NCBI GenBank assembly: GCA_050084515.1
Contig: CM114272.1
Span: 42,842,001-42,906,000, forward strand
Origin: Blasia pusilla
Lineage: Eukaryota > Marchantiophyta > Marchantiopsida > Blasiales
DNA: 64,000 nt
Reading direction: 5' to 3'
Positions within the stretch are counted from its first letter, which is position 1. Each line of letters begins with the position of its first letter. The notes beneath the pieces were generated by a model that was not told where the DNA came from, did not search any database, and saw nothing but the letters and a program-made list of their open reading frames with translations. The translations under genes were made by a program, and so were the position numbers. This document shows positions 32,901 to 49,003 of this stretch, piece after piece.

Positions 32901-34260
32901 CGATCCATGGATGTCAATAGGTCTGGTCAAGTAGGGTTTAACACTAGTTGTGCTATCTTCCTCGTGTACAAACGTAAAATAGTTTATAGGATTTTATAGT
33001 TAGGAATTTGGGTCGATGTTACTGAAGAAGTGATCGCCTCGGCACTTCCATTTGTGATACCTGTCGTGAGAGAATGGAGAGTGTACATCATAATTTTGTA
33101 TTGAAAAAGGAGAACTTATTAGAGAGTTCACCTTGCATCGACCGCATCTACCGCAGCTAGAAGGCCCGCCCTTGCTCGAAGAAAGATTCTCGACACGACA
33201 GCGGGCTCACGCTAAGATGGTTTGCGCGTTGGAGTTGTCTTAAAGAAGAGACAAGAGACGAGACGCGAGCGAGGAGTCGCATTTCAGGTGTTATGGTCGC
33301 GACTGAGAAACCTGGACCAAACGCGGAATGAGACTTGAAAGAAGTCGAGTCTAGGAAGTGGGTTGCCAAAGGAAAGATCCGGATTTGGAACGCCACTAGC
33401 GTTTGAGAGTTTCCGACTCTATTTATGGCCATAACTTTTAGAGCCAAGATGCGTTTGGAGCAAATAAGAATGCGTTGGAAAGCTTATGGAGAGCCGATCC
33501 AAACGCACCAAAGATCGCTTCAAACACATAAGCAGCAGCCGAGATACAACCCAAAAACGACTGTAAGTGGAGTCGGGTTGAGGGCCACAATGAAGGGCCC
33601 GACCCTCTTTTCCCAAAGGGGAGGGGTTATTGGAGAACCCAGAAGTACTAGTAAGGGGGAAGGTCTCCGAGAGCGCTTGGAACCCAAACCCCACTTTGGG
33701 CGCCGCGGGGTGGCTCAAGGCCATGGAACGGAACGCGAGTTTGGGGGTTGGGTTGGAGAACCTACACCAAGTCCAGTGAGGCGATTTTAGACATCCCTCT
33801 TGGATTCCACCCCGCGACTCAATTACTTGGGTCTCGATTCGGAACTCACCCGAGGACCGTTGAACAGTTGGGATCGCTAGGCGCGCAAGTGCCATTTCAG
33901 ATCCTTGGACTAACTAGGAAGTCTGTTCCAAGTTTTGAAGGACTTGCCATGTTTTGGAAGCTAGGAACTAAGGAAGGTTGAGCTTGATGAGACGCCGAGT
34001 TGAGGACTCGGTGGGTTGCAACGCCGGTTGGCCCAGACCCGACTAACGAGAGTGCGTGTTTGGATGCAGATCGGCGATGAGTTCGTGACCTACTGAACGC
34101 ACGCTTCCGCAACACTAAAGATTGACGTTCAAGGAGAGTAGGGGCGCGACAACATATGTACGTACTCAATAGCCAGCGGTGGCTTATCGTGCTCCTCGTA
34201 TAAGCTGACCAACACTGTGACCACAACCAAGAAGACGTCAGCATTTGGGCAGGTACAAGA
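32901..34260. other. Probable retroelement non-coding sequence
   Basis: No convincing coding frame. The phrase GGCCATAACTTTTAGAGCCA followed by GCGTTGGAAAGCT (about 33427-33483) resembles a wording common in plant gypsy 3' regions, from memory. ORFs on both strands here overlap and show no domain. Confidence 0.3.
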
Positions 34261-36599
<2,339 letters not shown>

Positions 36600-38640
36600 T
36601 TAAAAGGCTGAAGACGCCATTAACTTCACTATGAGACCTATTCCACCAAAGGCAATCGGCCAAGAAGCCTGTCTACAAGCTAACTCCCCTATGGGGCACT
36701 CTAATGAGCCGGGTCCTAGAAGATCCCCAAATGCCTGCATAATCTTTCTATCAAAAGATCTATACAAGGAAGAAATATGGCTAGTCTCCCACACGATTCT
36801 ACACAGATAACCAGGTCTACGGGAAAAACATGACGAGAGGATTCCATAAGCTACTTGAGGGTCACCAATCCTCGTAAGATCGTCGACATGAAGAAGATCC
36901 TCGGTAAGAGCCTCTGCCACAAAACTCGATACAAAGTCCTGGCTCCCGAGTGGGACTCCCAAGACGCGAAGCCCTCCAGCAAGTGTCAAAAAACCGTTGG
37001 GTAAATGAATATCTGTTGACAAGCCTAATGAAGACCAAGCCTTGCACTTTCCCACCTTCATCGCGAGGCCGACGTGTGCCAACTGGGCTGAAAAGTGTTG
37101 AAATGTAGGAACAACCAAGTCTCTAGGGCCAACAATGTGAGTATCATCTGCCAACGAAGGGAAAATGCAACCCGGGAAAGCCTCCACCGTAGAAAGAACC
37201 GCTCGATAATGAGCCAAATCAAACAATGCATCACCCAAGGGATCAGCCTGACGCGTCCCGGTAGCAGACTCCAAGACCGTGACCTCCTCCTTGAATCTAC
37301 CGTGGTGAAAATAGAGAGCCGAGGGGGCCCCATAAAAAGCATGCACAAAGGGAATCAGACTCGCTATGGGACCCCCTGCGTCTCTCAGCTCCGTGAAGAT
37401 AGCTGCCCGAGACACTGAGTTAAAGGAGTTCTCCACATCAACTTGGAGAACCACCCCACTCGGGATGTATATCTAAACAAGCCCTCAAACCTAAGGCTAC
37501 AGCCTCACAACCGGCTGGCGTGGCAACTCCGAACTGGTGCGGACTTAGATGTGACTGGAAAGCCTCACGAAACTGCAAAGCGATAGTGCGACTCACCAAC
37601 CGCAAGAGCACCTCCCCTATGGCAATCGGACAGATCCCTCCACCCTCCTTCGATAACGCCAAAAGTCGCCCCGCCCCCAATACCTGGGCTACTGCTGTTG
37701 GCACTCTCCCCTGAGCTAGGTGAGAGGCAACTTGAAGCAACTCGGAAAAGCCGCTAGCCGAGTCCTCGGAGGGAAAGCAATCACGAAGGTGTTCGTACAT
37801 CATACTCGACAACCCTCCAGCTGCTATCCTAAGGGAACGCCCGAGTGCCCTTGCAAAGAGGGACAGGCCTAGGCATAAGGTCGTGTTAGGGTGGAAGTTG
37901 CGTACAAATGTTGGTATGTCAACCATTGGACGAGGGTGTAGCCTCCGGAGGGCGTGGATGGTAACAGCGGAAGGAGGAGCCATATCCATAGGGCAGAGCG
38001 TACGAGCCGCTCGCGAATACTCCTTGACTCGCCCAAGTCTCCTACATCATCGTAATCTGGCAGCTACAAGATCGTTTGCTGGGAAACCACGTGGAGTGCT
38101 ACCTCTGGCATATGACACAAACTTGCTCTGCAGAGACTCCCAATCACCTCCTCGGAAGCGCCGCAATCGGGCCACAACCTCTCTATGGCCAGCCTTCACT
38201 CCTCGGGTATAGCAAAGACACCATCGTGGAAGGAGAAGTAGTAGATACCGCGAGAGCTCATCCATAGGATCAAGTGCGATCCTAGATAAGGGAAGGAGGA
38301 AAGACTGGCGAAGCTCATCCCGAATAGCATGGGGGATCTTATGAAACAACCTCGGGTAGGGAAAACGAGTCTCAAAGAGACCTGTAATGCTGCCAAGGTG
38401 GGACCTCAACCACTCCCATGCCTTGGGAGGGGGCGATGATGCATGTAGCACCGGTGAGCATCCATGATTGACTAGAGGAACCACCCATCCGAATCTATCA
38501 AAGTTAGGATGTTTAGCCGCTAAATGGTTCCGAATTCCTGAACGAGTGAAGAATTCGGGACAACAAGGGCATTTTGTATCCCGGCTAGACGACCCACGAG
38601 CCCCTACGCGAGGGGCCGATGCGGGTCGATGCATGGACAC
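36600..38640 (-). pseudogene. LINE-like reverse transcriptase with zinc finger
   Basis: One reading on the minus strand. A Cys/His finger (CPCCPEFFTRSGIRNH to AKHP) lies near the N-terminus at about 38560, then a linker, then RT: ICPIAIGEVLLRLVSRTIAL, HQFGVATPAGCEAVALGL, motif A LQVDVENSFNSVSR, FYGAPSALYFHHG, motif B GTRQADPLGDALF, and motif C FPSLADDTHIVGP (ADD catalytic pair). There is no LTR, and no endonuclease domain was recognised in the visible part. A TGA at about 38047 (in frame) and one extra G in a G4 run near 37450 break it; otherwise the frame is well kept. An N-terminal finger before RT recalls R2/NeSL-type elements, but the assignment is open. Confidence 0.75.
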
Positions 38641-41600
38641 CTCTCACCAAGAAGAGAACATGACCCCCTCCGTCAAACTCGAGAGACAAACCCCACCAAA
38701 ATCCGTCCCACAATCCCCATTCGAACTAGCCCTAATGGTAATCGACTCTCTTCTTGTCCATGGAAATGCTCTCCCTAGTATGAGCTCGCATGTACCATCT
38801 TCACCTAGGACCTATGGCCCAACCCCTTCCCAAAATAATGTAGAGATAGTATGGAGGTACTAATGATATGGAAAAAATAGATGGGAATAGAGTGGGATAA
38901 GGGAGAAAAACATGGGTCAAACGTGAACGAGAAACGTGTGTGGCTACAGGATAAGGACATAGAGAGAAAAAAAAAGGTGGTGTGGAATAACAACATGAGT
39001 TGTCTTGGAAACATTCAAAGCATTACAATGAAACGACACAACAAAGAGGACCCTTATAATTTCATGAGAAATCCTAAAAAAACAAAAATCTACAAAACAA
39101 AATAAAATGAAAAATACTTCATTGTAAGATTGGCGTTACGAAAAAAACCGTAAAGGAAGTCGATGTCAGTTACGATATAACACACGACCCCCCTCCATCC
39201 CACCATCAAAACCCTTCCCATCCCGCCGCCATCCCGTCTCCTCCAAATTTTCGCCCCGTGGACCCTATGAGTGTAGATGGTGAAAAGACACTATCAAAAC
39301 CATACGTGTCTTTTTCAGCCGGGCCGGGTTGCCCGGATTGCTCGGATCTTGCTGTCCGGGCAACCGGCCATACAGACAAGAAGTGTCTGCTGGATGACTA
39401 TTTATGGCTCTCGATTTCTAACGCCTACCGACCTACGGGGAACTATAGATGCATAATTGTTTCCCGGCTACCACTATTCTGAGACGTCAAAACTATTATT
39501 ACTGCGCATTATTGGGGTCGGCTCATTTCCAGAACAGGTAGGGTCCGCCAATATCTAAAGTGGACCAGTAAAACACGTTTTTAAAACCCGTTCTTGCAAA
39601 GAATGCCGTCGAATCTCTCCGACGCTTGACCGCCTTCATGGGGGAATGCCCCCTTCTTCCTTTTCTGGTCCTGTTGTGGCCTTCAGGTTTTGACTCTTTG
39701 AGTCCCCCTCTTTTGTACTTCCGATGGGTTTTCCATCACTCGTTTTTATCGAAGTGCATCTTTGTTTTCATGTCCGTCATCATTCATAACACGTTTACAT
39801 GATTCCACTTTTACATGGACCCACGCCACCGACCATGTTTACCACCAGAACTCTGGGAAGCGTGCGCCAACGAGGACCCTGGAGTCGGAAAGACAACCGG
39901 GAGGGTGTCTTTCCGACTCCAGGTCTCACCTGATATGTACGAATTAAATAAAAACTTTTCCGTTTTTAGTTCTTAATTAGTACTAGTAGTATTTTTTCCC
40001 GGGGTGAGATTGGGAATGAAAATAAAGACAGGATTCTCTAATTTCACGTTATTATATGGAAAAGGAAATTAGAGGACATACTATGAATAAAGTTTAATTT
40101 TAAGAAAATAATTTAAAAAAAGATTTATTTTTTATAATGCACCTATCTTGGTTCAAGAAATTTTTCATATATTCTTTTATTAATTTTGAAAAAATAATTT
40201 ATCTCTTTCTAATCCCCACCTTTCAACAAATAAATAAAAATCACCTATTTTGATGACTTTATTTCTCAAAATAGCGAGTAAAATTCCCCCCCTTAATAAC
40301 TTGAAAGTTAAAAATTGACATATAAATAATATGTCTTCCTTTGTTTTGAAGAATAATTCTTGTCTCATTAGTGTCCAATTATCCTTTTCATTTTATCCTA
40401 AATGAAAAATTAATTTCCTTTCAAAAATAAAATTTAAATTTCATTTGCATGAACCTTGAAAAATAATTTTAAATTTTCAAATGAGGAAAGATTTTTAATA
40501 AATGAAAGAGATTCTAGAAGATTTCATGGGGAAGATGTTTGAATTTGAGTAAATTATAAATAAATAATTATTATGAAAACCTTACCCATTTTTATTTAGT
40601 ATAGGATAAAATTTAAAAATTCATGAATTCATGGACATATTTGATAGGTGTCTCCAAAGTTTCTCAAGTAGTAAATTAATTACCTATTTCTAAAGTAATA
40701 TCTAATTTCCTTTCCAAAATTAATTTCAAATTATTTTTTTTTCGTTTTTTTCTTACATTTTTAGAAAGTAATTTTAATTTAAAAAATTAAAAAATAAACT
40801 GATATTAAAAAAGAATTAAATTATTTTGAGGATTCCATTTTTTTAATTTAATTTTTTAAATAATTATTATTAAAAAACTATTTTCTATTCAAATCTTAAC
40901 TTAGAATAGGGAATATTAAATAACAATTGAGTATCGACAGGTTTCACACATGGCTTCCGGGAGCTCCGTGAAGGAAAGAGATCTATTTGATTAATGATCT
41001 ATACATGTTCAATTTTTTTTTTCTTTTTACAAATAAAAGACATTCTTCAAACACTTTCTTATAGCACATTTAATTAAGTAATGGAGTACTTGATAAATAA
41101 ATGAGTGTATATTAGTTACTCTGCATCCCCATAATGAATGTCTATCCCCATAATTAATGTCTAGCCTTTACTTGTTAACCGGCCCCGTCCCCTTTACTTG
41201 TTAGCTCGTGCCACATGAACAGGAAGCACATGTGTCATGCGGAGGAAACCCTGAAACCAGGGTTGGGGGGAGTTTTTTCGTGTTGGGGGGAGTTTTTTCG
41301 TGGCACCCGGTACATTACCAGCAATCGGAAACCGAAATTCCGGTTTTTGAACCGGTTTTCAGATACGAAATACAAAGAGCGTTCTTTAAAATTAATCGGA
41401 AATTCTCAGATTTAACCGGCTAGCCTTACTCGTAACACTGCATCTCCCCGATCATTTCCTGAAACCCATAAGGACATGTGGATATTCTAATGCAAAAACT
41501 ACAACGAGTACCTTAAATCCTGTGAGCGGGACCGGCTGATCTGCAAGGAGGGCTCCATGCATCAGAATCTTCGTGTTTGTACTTCTTCGACACTTCGTTC

Positions 41601-41830
41601 GTAACGTAGGTCGGTAGTCGGAATGTAGGTCTGTTGTGCACGGCAATGCTGGAGCAGAATTCTGAAAGGTTTTAAACGCAACTTATAAATTCCGGAGACC
41701 AAAACCATAAGATTCTGACATTCACGTGGCAGAACTCCACTGGTACGGACTTGGGCAATCATGAATAAGTTTTCCAGCCCCCTCGGTCTCTCACTTCCGG
41801 ATCGTTCGTGATTACAGGCTGTGAGAATTG
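38641..41830. other. Intergenic, becoming very AT-rich
   Basis: No gene seen. It contains an 18-bp stem hairpin (39878-39923), an AT-rich stretch (39950-41170) with some similarity to 59.8 kb, and a 20-bp unit repeated in tandem at about 41261-41300 (GTTGGGGGGAGTTTTTTCG type). Confidence 0.5.
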
Positions 41831-41956
41831 GAAAGATGGGTAAGCTTTTTTCCTCTTTCGATTCGACACCTCATGATCTTCACATCTAGAATTATTTTTT
41901 TAAAATTTGCACGCGCAGCTCTTTGACTCTACTCATGGAAATGCAGACCACCTGAT

Positions 41957-44900
41957 ATGTTTTTCTTGGATGGAAATACAGACCAGTTCACCAGAATCGC
42001 AGGAGTGGGGTTCTGTTTAATAATTCTACTGCGTCTTTCTGCTGGAGAAACATCTGCGAATGCCACTCCGAGGGCCACCAGGTCGCACATCGTGGAAGCA
42101 GATTTGGGAATTTGTGTGTCCGATCACGATATCTGCTCGGACTTGGGCAGAGATGTGTTACAGAAAGATGGAAATGCTGTCGATGCTGCAGTAGCAATTG
42201 CGTTTTGTCAAGGAGTTGTTAGTCCCGCGGCCAGTGGAATCGGTGGAGGTAGTTTTATACTGCTGCGCCTAGCAAATGGACATGCTGAGGCTATTGATAT
42301 GCGAGAGACTGCTCCTGGAGCTGCCTCTGAGGTATGTGGGCAGTTTGATTTCACCTTCAATCGAAGTATGACTCTGGTTCCTCTGGATATATTCTCTTGG
42401 TTTGCATGAGGTAATTAATTTTGATCATGAGTGTGTATCCTGCTTTCGAGACTGGGTTCCAAAAAGTTGCAGCATTTAGGTAATACTAATCATTAGGAAG
42501 CGTTGAACTACGAAACGAGTTGAACATGACCCCTCAATTCACAATTGCAGTTTAATTGATCACAATTCGGTCGTGAAATCATTGCAGAACATGTACGGTA
42601 GTGACAGCTCGGCGAAAAAGATAGGAGGATTGTCTGTGGGAGTTCCAGGGGAGATTGCAGGTCTCCATTTGGTCTGGAAGAAGTACGGGAAGCTACCTTG
42701 GGAGTCGCTTCTGAAACCCGCGATTCGGCTTGCTGCAAATGGGTTTGCTGTGAGACCTTATTTGGCTGCTCAGATATCCAAGAGTGGATCGAGGATATTA
42801 AGCACCAAGGGCCTGAAGAATGTCTTCGCCCCAAACGGCACCCTCCTCCGCGCTGGTGAAATTCTTTATAGAAAGAGTCTCGCGAAGACTCTCTCGGCGA
42901 TCGCAAGGCATGGTCCAGGGGTATTCTACAATGGCACTATCGGGAAGAACCTTGTTCGAGATGTGCAAGCCGCAGGAGGTATCATGACATTTGAGGATCT
43001 TCAAAAGTATGAAGTAAAAATCCGGAAGCCAGTGGTGTCCAACTCCTGGGGTTACACCATCCTTGGTATGCCACCTCCTTCAGCGGGGGGTGCTGGTCTC
43101 GCACTTGTAAATGATCGACCTCCCTCCCCTCGGTCTCAATCTATACTAAACCTACACTCTCGATCACGGTGGGCCTGTCAGTTCAAAGTCTAATTGAATC
43201 TCCTACTTGTCAAGTAGCCGTCTGTAATTGTTTTGTTTTCAGAATTTCTTATGTCACATCATGTTAAATTCGGTTTCTGCTGCTAGTCTCTTCATCTGTC
43301 AGGCCCTTGCTAGACCCTTCGATTTCCTTAAGCGGTGGATGGCGTAGCTGAATGATACCTACCACGGGATGAATACCAAATATTCTGGCTCAAAGTGACC
43401 TTATCAATTCAACATCTACAACCTACCTAGTTGCAAATAAGTCCTCCGTTATGTAGTCCCAAAGTTCCTGACATAGAACATACCAAACCCCGTATTTCGT
43501 CGAGCTCGGAACTTTGGATCGATGCGGAAGTCGTCCGTCATAGATGTCTTTGAATTCCTCCAGTAAATGAGGTCTTAAGCAGAGTACTAAACAATATACA
43601 GTACGCGTGTTCTAGTAAATGACGATATCGATGTCAGGAATAGAGGATTTATTCTCTTGCATTTCTTTCACATCCCTGGGGTTAGAAGTGTTTTGGTATT
43701 TTGCGTCACGTGCTCATATAACATATGTACCTAGCTGATTCAATTGACTTCTGCTGTGAATCAGGTCATGAACATTCTCGGATCATACCACAATGCATCT
43801 ACGATTCAGGGAAATTTGGGTGTACACCACATAGTTGAGGCTTTCAAGCACACGTACGCGACGAAAAACAGTCTTGGTGATCCCGATTTTGAAAATGTGG
43901 ACTCCGTTTTGAACGAGATGCTTTCTCCTGAGTTTGCTGCAAAATTACAACAGACTATAGTAGACAATACGACTTTTGAACCGATATATTACGGTGGAAT
44001 GTAAGTTTTCTGTAATTTTACAGTCCAACGCATGAATGCTTACCTAAACATGATGTTTACTTCCAGTACCTGTCCTTTGAATTCGACTGGAAGTTTTCCC
44101 GATACTTGAGGACTTCATTTCTGCACTAGAAAGCTGTCTGATCAACAGAGAGCGAATTTTAAATTTCCTGATGCGTTCGAAATGTGCATACAGATCTAAC
44201 CAGATAAGTGATCATGGTACCAGTCACTCAAACATCGTTGACAGCGAGCGCAATGCGGTGGCCATAACAACAACTATCAACTATCCCTTCGGATCCCTAG
44301 TACTGTCGGAATCAACAGGAGTTCTCCTTAACAACGAAATGAATGACTTTTCCACTCCTACTGACAGTTTGATTAATGCCCTCCCACCTGCTAAGCAGAA
44401 CTTCATTAAACCTTACAAGAGACCTCTGTCCACAATGAGCCCTACCATTATATTGGAGGTGAGATCGATGTGATTCAGAAAAGTCAATGACATGGACATC
44501 TGGAGCTCCGCTTATTTCTCTTGAACTATGCTTCTTTTACCACCTTTTTCTTTTAGACCATTAACGCACGTTCTCAGGCACTGGGTGTCGCAACTGCAAA
44601 AGAACTATGCGTCAGACTTTCATAAAAGTGCTTACAGGATTTCAGAGTAGAGAGATTTTCTCCTGATGGCTTGTCATACACTCTTTTGAAGGAACAGAGA
44701 GAAGAAATATTGCGCTTCCCTGCAGAAAGTGTCTAAGATCTACGTCGCAGCGGATGTGCCCAGCAGCCTATATATCTAACCAAATTTTACTGTCAATATG
44801 TCAACAGAACGGTCAATTGCGAGCTGTGCTCGGTGGCAGTGGAGGAATCAAGATTTTGACCGCTGTAGCCCAAGTTCTCCTGAACCACATTTCGGGACTT

Positions 44901-45321
44901 GATCCTCTTAGCGCTGTTACAAAACCACGCGTACACCATCAGGTCTGTGGTTCTTATCCAAGCTGTAGATGTACATAGCTTAAGGGCCAAGACATGCAAT
45001 CCTCCCAGTTGAAGTACTGACTATTTAATTGCGGACGTGCAGCTGCAACCAAACTGGGTGGCCTACGAGAATTTTACGACAGTATTGGGTGAACATATAG
45101 AGGTTCCTTTATCAATTAGACAGTATCTCCATCGCAAGGGCCACAAGTTGCAGAGTTCAGATCAAGCGGTTTGCCAGCTCGTTCTGCATGACTTGTCGAG
45201 ACCTGCACAAGTACTAAGTTTATATTCAAAAGGCGTCCCTCCCCCGGACAGCAGCGTGTTCTTCGGCAAACTCATTGGAGTTAGCGACCCCAGAAAAGAT
45301 GGGTATCCTGCAGGCTACTAG
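41957..45321 (+). CDS. GGT: Gamma-glutamyltransferase, six exons
   Basis: Exons 41957-42331, 42588-43106, 43765-44000, 44194-44458, 44808-44942 and 45043-45321 join in frame with GT-AG introns to about 602 residues, close to plant and animal enzymes (about 570-600). The enzyme removes or transfers the gamma-glutamyl group of glutathione and its conjugates in the apoplast or vacuole. Residues about 12-30 form a signal-anchor-like helix (GVGFCLIILLRL). Family marks are VDAAVAIAFCQGVVSPAASG, GGGSFILL, LSVGVPGEIAGLH, and SDHGTSH with the autocatalytic Thr (about residue 386, codon 44219-44221). Then come RPLSTMSPTI, GGSGG and the C-terminal SDPRKDGYPAGY. Ser-Thr stands where Ser-Ser is usual in the oxyanion region. 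A 5'-UTR intron (about 41839-41906) is plausible. No disabling lesion is seen. Confidence 0.9.
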
Positions 45322-47566
45322 CAAATTGTGGGTTTTTATCTGTGTGGAAGGAAAGTCAGAGATGTAACGGTCGGGCACGGCCGACGTTCCAATCAAATTT
45401 CATCCATCGATTATGCAGGTCGAAACAACTGCAATGTTCAAATAAATGAGGAGTTAAGATTTCTACATTGCATTCAGTTAAATAGAACTCCAAATGCAAC
45501 GTTTTGCATCACTTCGAGTGGGTTGACTCCTGGAAGGGTGGCTAAAGCTAGATCTGGGAAGCCTGAAATTTACATCAGGTAGCAGTTAGAGGGCCTACAA
45601 GAGGCTAGCAGGAGCGTTAATTATAAATTTCATGTATAGAATATTAACACTCTTTCTACATAATTTTTTCACAATCCGTCAAGGAAAGACTAAGTGGCTG
45701 ACTTGAAGCGGTCTTAAAAGAAGAGACTTATGGTATTTAGTAACTGTCCAGAGTATATCACGCAAGGCGACACTGCGTGCAGAGGAGAATCAGTAGATCA
45801 GCAACAAGCCTAGCCACGGCGAATCGATCCCTTCGTTTTATTTCTCAAGTCCACCGTAGTCAGCTCAGGGGTTAATCAAGTTCACACACGAGATTTCATG
45901 ATAGGATATTTGGATGAACATTTACTAGTAGTGTAAGACCGCTTCCGTCCTGAGTCCCATGTCTTGGGAATTGAAGGGAGAGCGTACTTCTAAATCCAGA
46001 AAAAATTCAAACTCTAGGATTGAATTATCAATATAGTAGTCATCCTCATGAGACGAGATCTTGTCATTAGATATTTGCCCTGCCGAGGCAGTCATCCATT
46101 GCATCCAATGTTTGGGGAGTTCGGTAGGAACGTATGGAGATGCAAAGGAATCTGTGGCAATGACTGTTTCGGAGATTTTGGACAAGATCCTAGTTGGAAA
46201 TAGCCGGATTCAAGTGTCACTCATGAAACGAAAATGTGGGGTTCCATGTTCGCATATCTTTGAAGTTTGAACTAGGATATGCATAATTATGTGTTTTTTT
46301 CCAAAACTTTCAAAACTTATTTTTTATTTATGTTCCCTCACTCCAATAAATTCCCTCACTTCATACGACAAGATCGCTTTTGGTTTGCCTTTACCTCAAA
46401 AGGATACCGATAAGAAACTTTATGGATCTTTCCGTCGCCTATGCTCTTTATGTGAATTTGTTAACGTGGTAGGTAAATATCATACAAGTTTACACTTGTC
46501 ACCACGTTAATGGCTTGTATTCAAAATCTCAAAAGTTTTAGGGCTACTATTATACAAGTCCAAGTGCAATGAATCAGCCCCATAATGAACACATCCATCC
46601 ATATACATGTCCAGGACCAATGAATGCTCGCTATATTATGTCCAAGTGCAATGAACAAAACCAACTTCATGTCGAGGTACGCTTGCTATGTAGACTAAAT
46701 GAATGAATGAATTTGTTAGACATTGCTTAGTAAAGCACTTCTTTTTCATAAAGCTCTCATAATAGTAGTGTATGATCATTAGGTCACTCTATCTCTTAAG
46801 TCTTTGTTTGTAAAATCAAGGTATCCCATTTCTATTTAGGAGGGTTTCTAAAGATGGAAGGTGTTGTGACTCCAAGACACCTTTTGGAGTCATTACTAAG
46901 CATTTGTTAGACATTACCAAAGTTTCTACTCTTGAGTACCAACTTCTTGTATATCTAACTCTCTAACATTGGTGTAGTCCTCTAGTGCTCTAGCATTCAA
47001 ATTGATCATTAATCCTCCAACTTATCCTCTAACTCTCACGTCAATGTGAGCATTTCCTTTTACAAGGTTTTGCCGTTTTTAGTGGCACACTACTAGTGCA
47101 AGGCGCCAAAGAAGGTGGACTCGCGTTATGTATTTCCTAACTCCCAACTTTTTAATTTGGAGTCACAAGAAGTTGGTACTCAAGAGTAGAAACTTTGAGA
47201 ATGTGAGTGAAGTAAGCACCAAACGCTCGTGATGACATGGCATTTCAATTAGTTCATTCTATGAAGATGGGAGCTCATGATGTCAAATAACTCTTGGAGG
47301 AGAACAAAAGGATGAAGGACTAGTTGGAAATTCCTTCACTAGGTTGGTTGGCTAAGAAGCTCCTAGATATTTCCACTAGAATAAGAAGTTAGGACAAAGA
47401 GAAGAGTTGCAACTCTTAGTAGAAGGAGTAGTATGAATAATAGATAAGACACATTGGTAGTAAGAAGGATCATATTTTTTGTGCAGAAGATCAACTATAC
47501 ATATTGGGCATTTTAAATAAATAGTTGATTTTCCCATCTTCCCAATAAGTGTGTTTCATGCATGAG
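45322..47566. other. Intergenic spacer
   Basis: No gene recognised downstream of the gamma-glutamyltransferase. Short ORFs lack domains. A few loosely repeated phrases (TCCAAGTGCAATGAA, about 46559 and 46641) occur. Confidence 0.5.
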
Positions 47567-47882
47567 CAAGGTTGCACGTGGAAAAATTCCGTGTCCGTGG
47601 ACATGTCCATGTCCGTCCTATCGAAGGACTTGTCCATATGGGCCCCACCTTTCCCTTCTTTCTCCTTCCTCTTGCTTGCCTTCGTGTTCCATACTCCCTC
47701 GTTTCTTCCTCCCTCCACCTCCACTCCCTCCTCCCTCATTGCTCCTCTCATCCTTGCCTTGCCTTCCATCATGGACTATAAGTGTGGATCCTACCTCTTG
47801 GAACCCATGACCATGGACATGTCCAGACTTGTCCATCCATGTTCATCCACAGGAAGGACTTGTCCGTTTTTGTGCAACCATG
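47567..47882 (+). mobile_element. hAT-type MITE, copy 1
   Basis: 316 bp with no gene. It starts CAAGGTTGCACG and ends GTGCAACCATG, giving about 11-bp imperfect terminal inverted repeats. Flanks TGCATGAG (47559-47566) and TGCATGAA (47883-47890) match at seven of eight bases, the 8-bp target duplication typical of hAT elements. It is about 80% similar to the copy at 57310-57621 in opposite orientation. Confidence 0.75.
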
Positions 47883-49003
47883 TGCATGAATGGATGTTAC
47901 ACAAAGTTACTTGGTGTTCCCAACAAGGGTACTAGAAAGGTGCCCATGCGATGCACAGGAAATACAAAAGTGTTTGAAGAGTTTTTCTAGTGAAAGGAAG
48001 GGACTAATGAAAGGAAGGCATTAATGATCCAGCTCGTGAAAGGAAGGGACTAATGACGTTGCACAAAAATTCAAATTTTTCTTTGCTACTTGTAGCATGT
48101 GAAACATTTTCTTACTGCCCAGTTGCCACGTGTTATGTAGAGAAGTGTTTGCAAATTAAGAAGTCACACACCCATAATACCATAGATGTGATGAGAAAAT
48201 AAAAGAGTTATTGTGAGTAGAAGATCATTATAATTTTTTTTTAGAGAAGAACTAGATTTCGTAATATTGAGCATGATGTCGTTCCCAAATGCGAAGAGAC
48301 CTCGACTAAAATAATGAAGCTCCAAAAAAATCTTTAGGGAGAAAAAGCTTTCGAAAAAGAAGGATCTTAACCCAAGATTGATAAAAAAATCCATGAGAAT
48401 CAAGAAAAAATTAATTTATCCTTTCTTACCTCTATGTTGAAGGGGTAAGTTTATTGGGCTCAAGCAACGGTTTAATCTAGTAAGAAGTATGAACATTTCT
48501 TCAATGGGCTAATCACATCTAAGACATGCTAAGAGAAAAGAAGAATCATGATGTTAGAAGTAGAACATTCAAATCATGAGGCAATGTTTGTGATAAACTT
48601 GATTTGTTGTTAATTTTCCCTCATAAAAAACATATTTGAATGGAATTCATGTTTAAACCATTTCTTAAGTGTGACATAAGGGTAAAATTTTTCTTGACTA
48701 AAAATAAATCAAGGAGATCATAGCATGAATTATGCCTAAGAAATCCAAAAGAGGGAATTATAAAGTAAAAAAGAAGGACCATGTTTTTCAATTAGAGTGA
48801 AGAGATCAAGTAAGGGAATTACGGTGCGAAAGTCTTGTTAATAAGAACCTTGTAGGCTTATTCCTCCTATCGCTTTCTTCCCTCTTTTGAAGAAGAATTC
48901 ATGGCACTATGTTTTGATGAGGTTGAATTTTCCCTCATCCAAAATTGCACTTGGAGTTATCTTCGATCAAGGTCATACTACTATCCTTATTGTAAGTCAC
49001 CCA
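47883..49003. other. AT-rich spacer
   Basis: No gene recognised. Confidence 0.5.
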
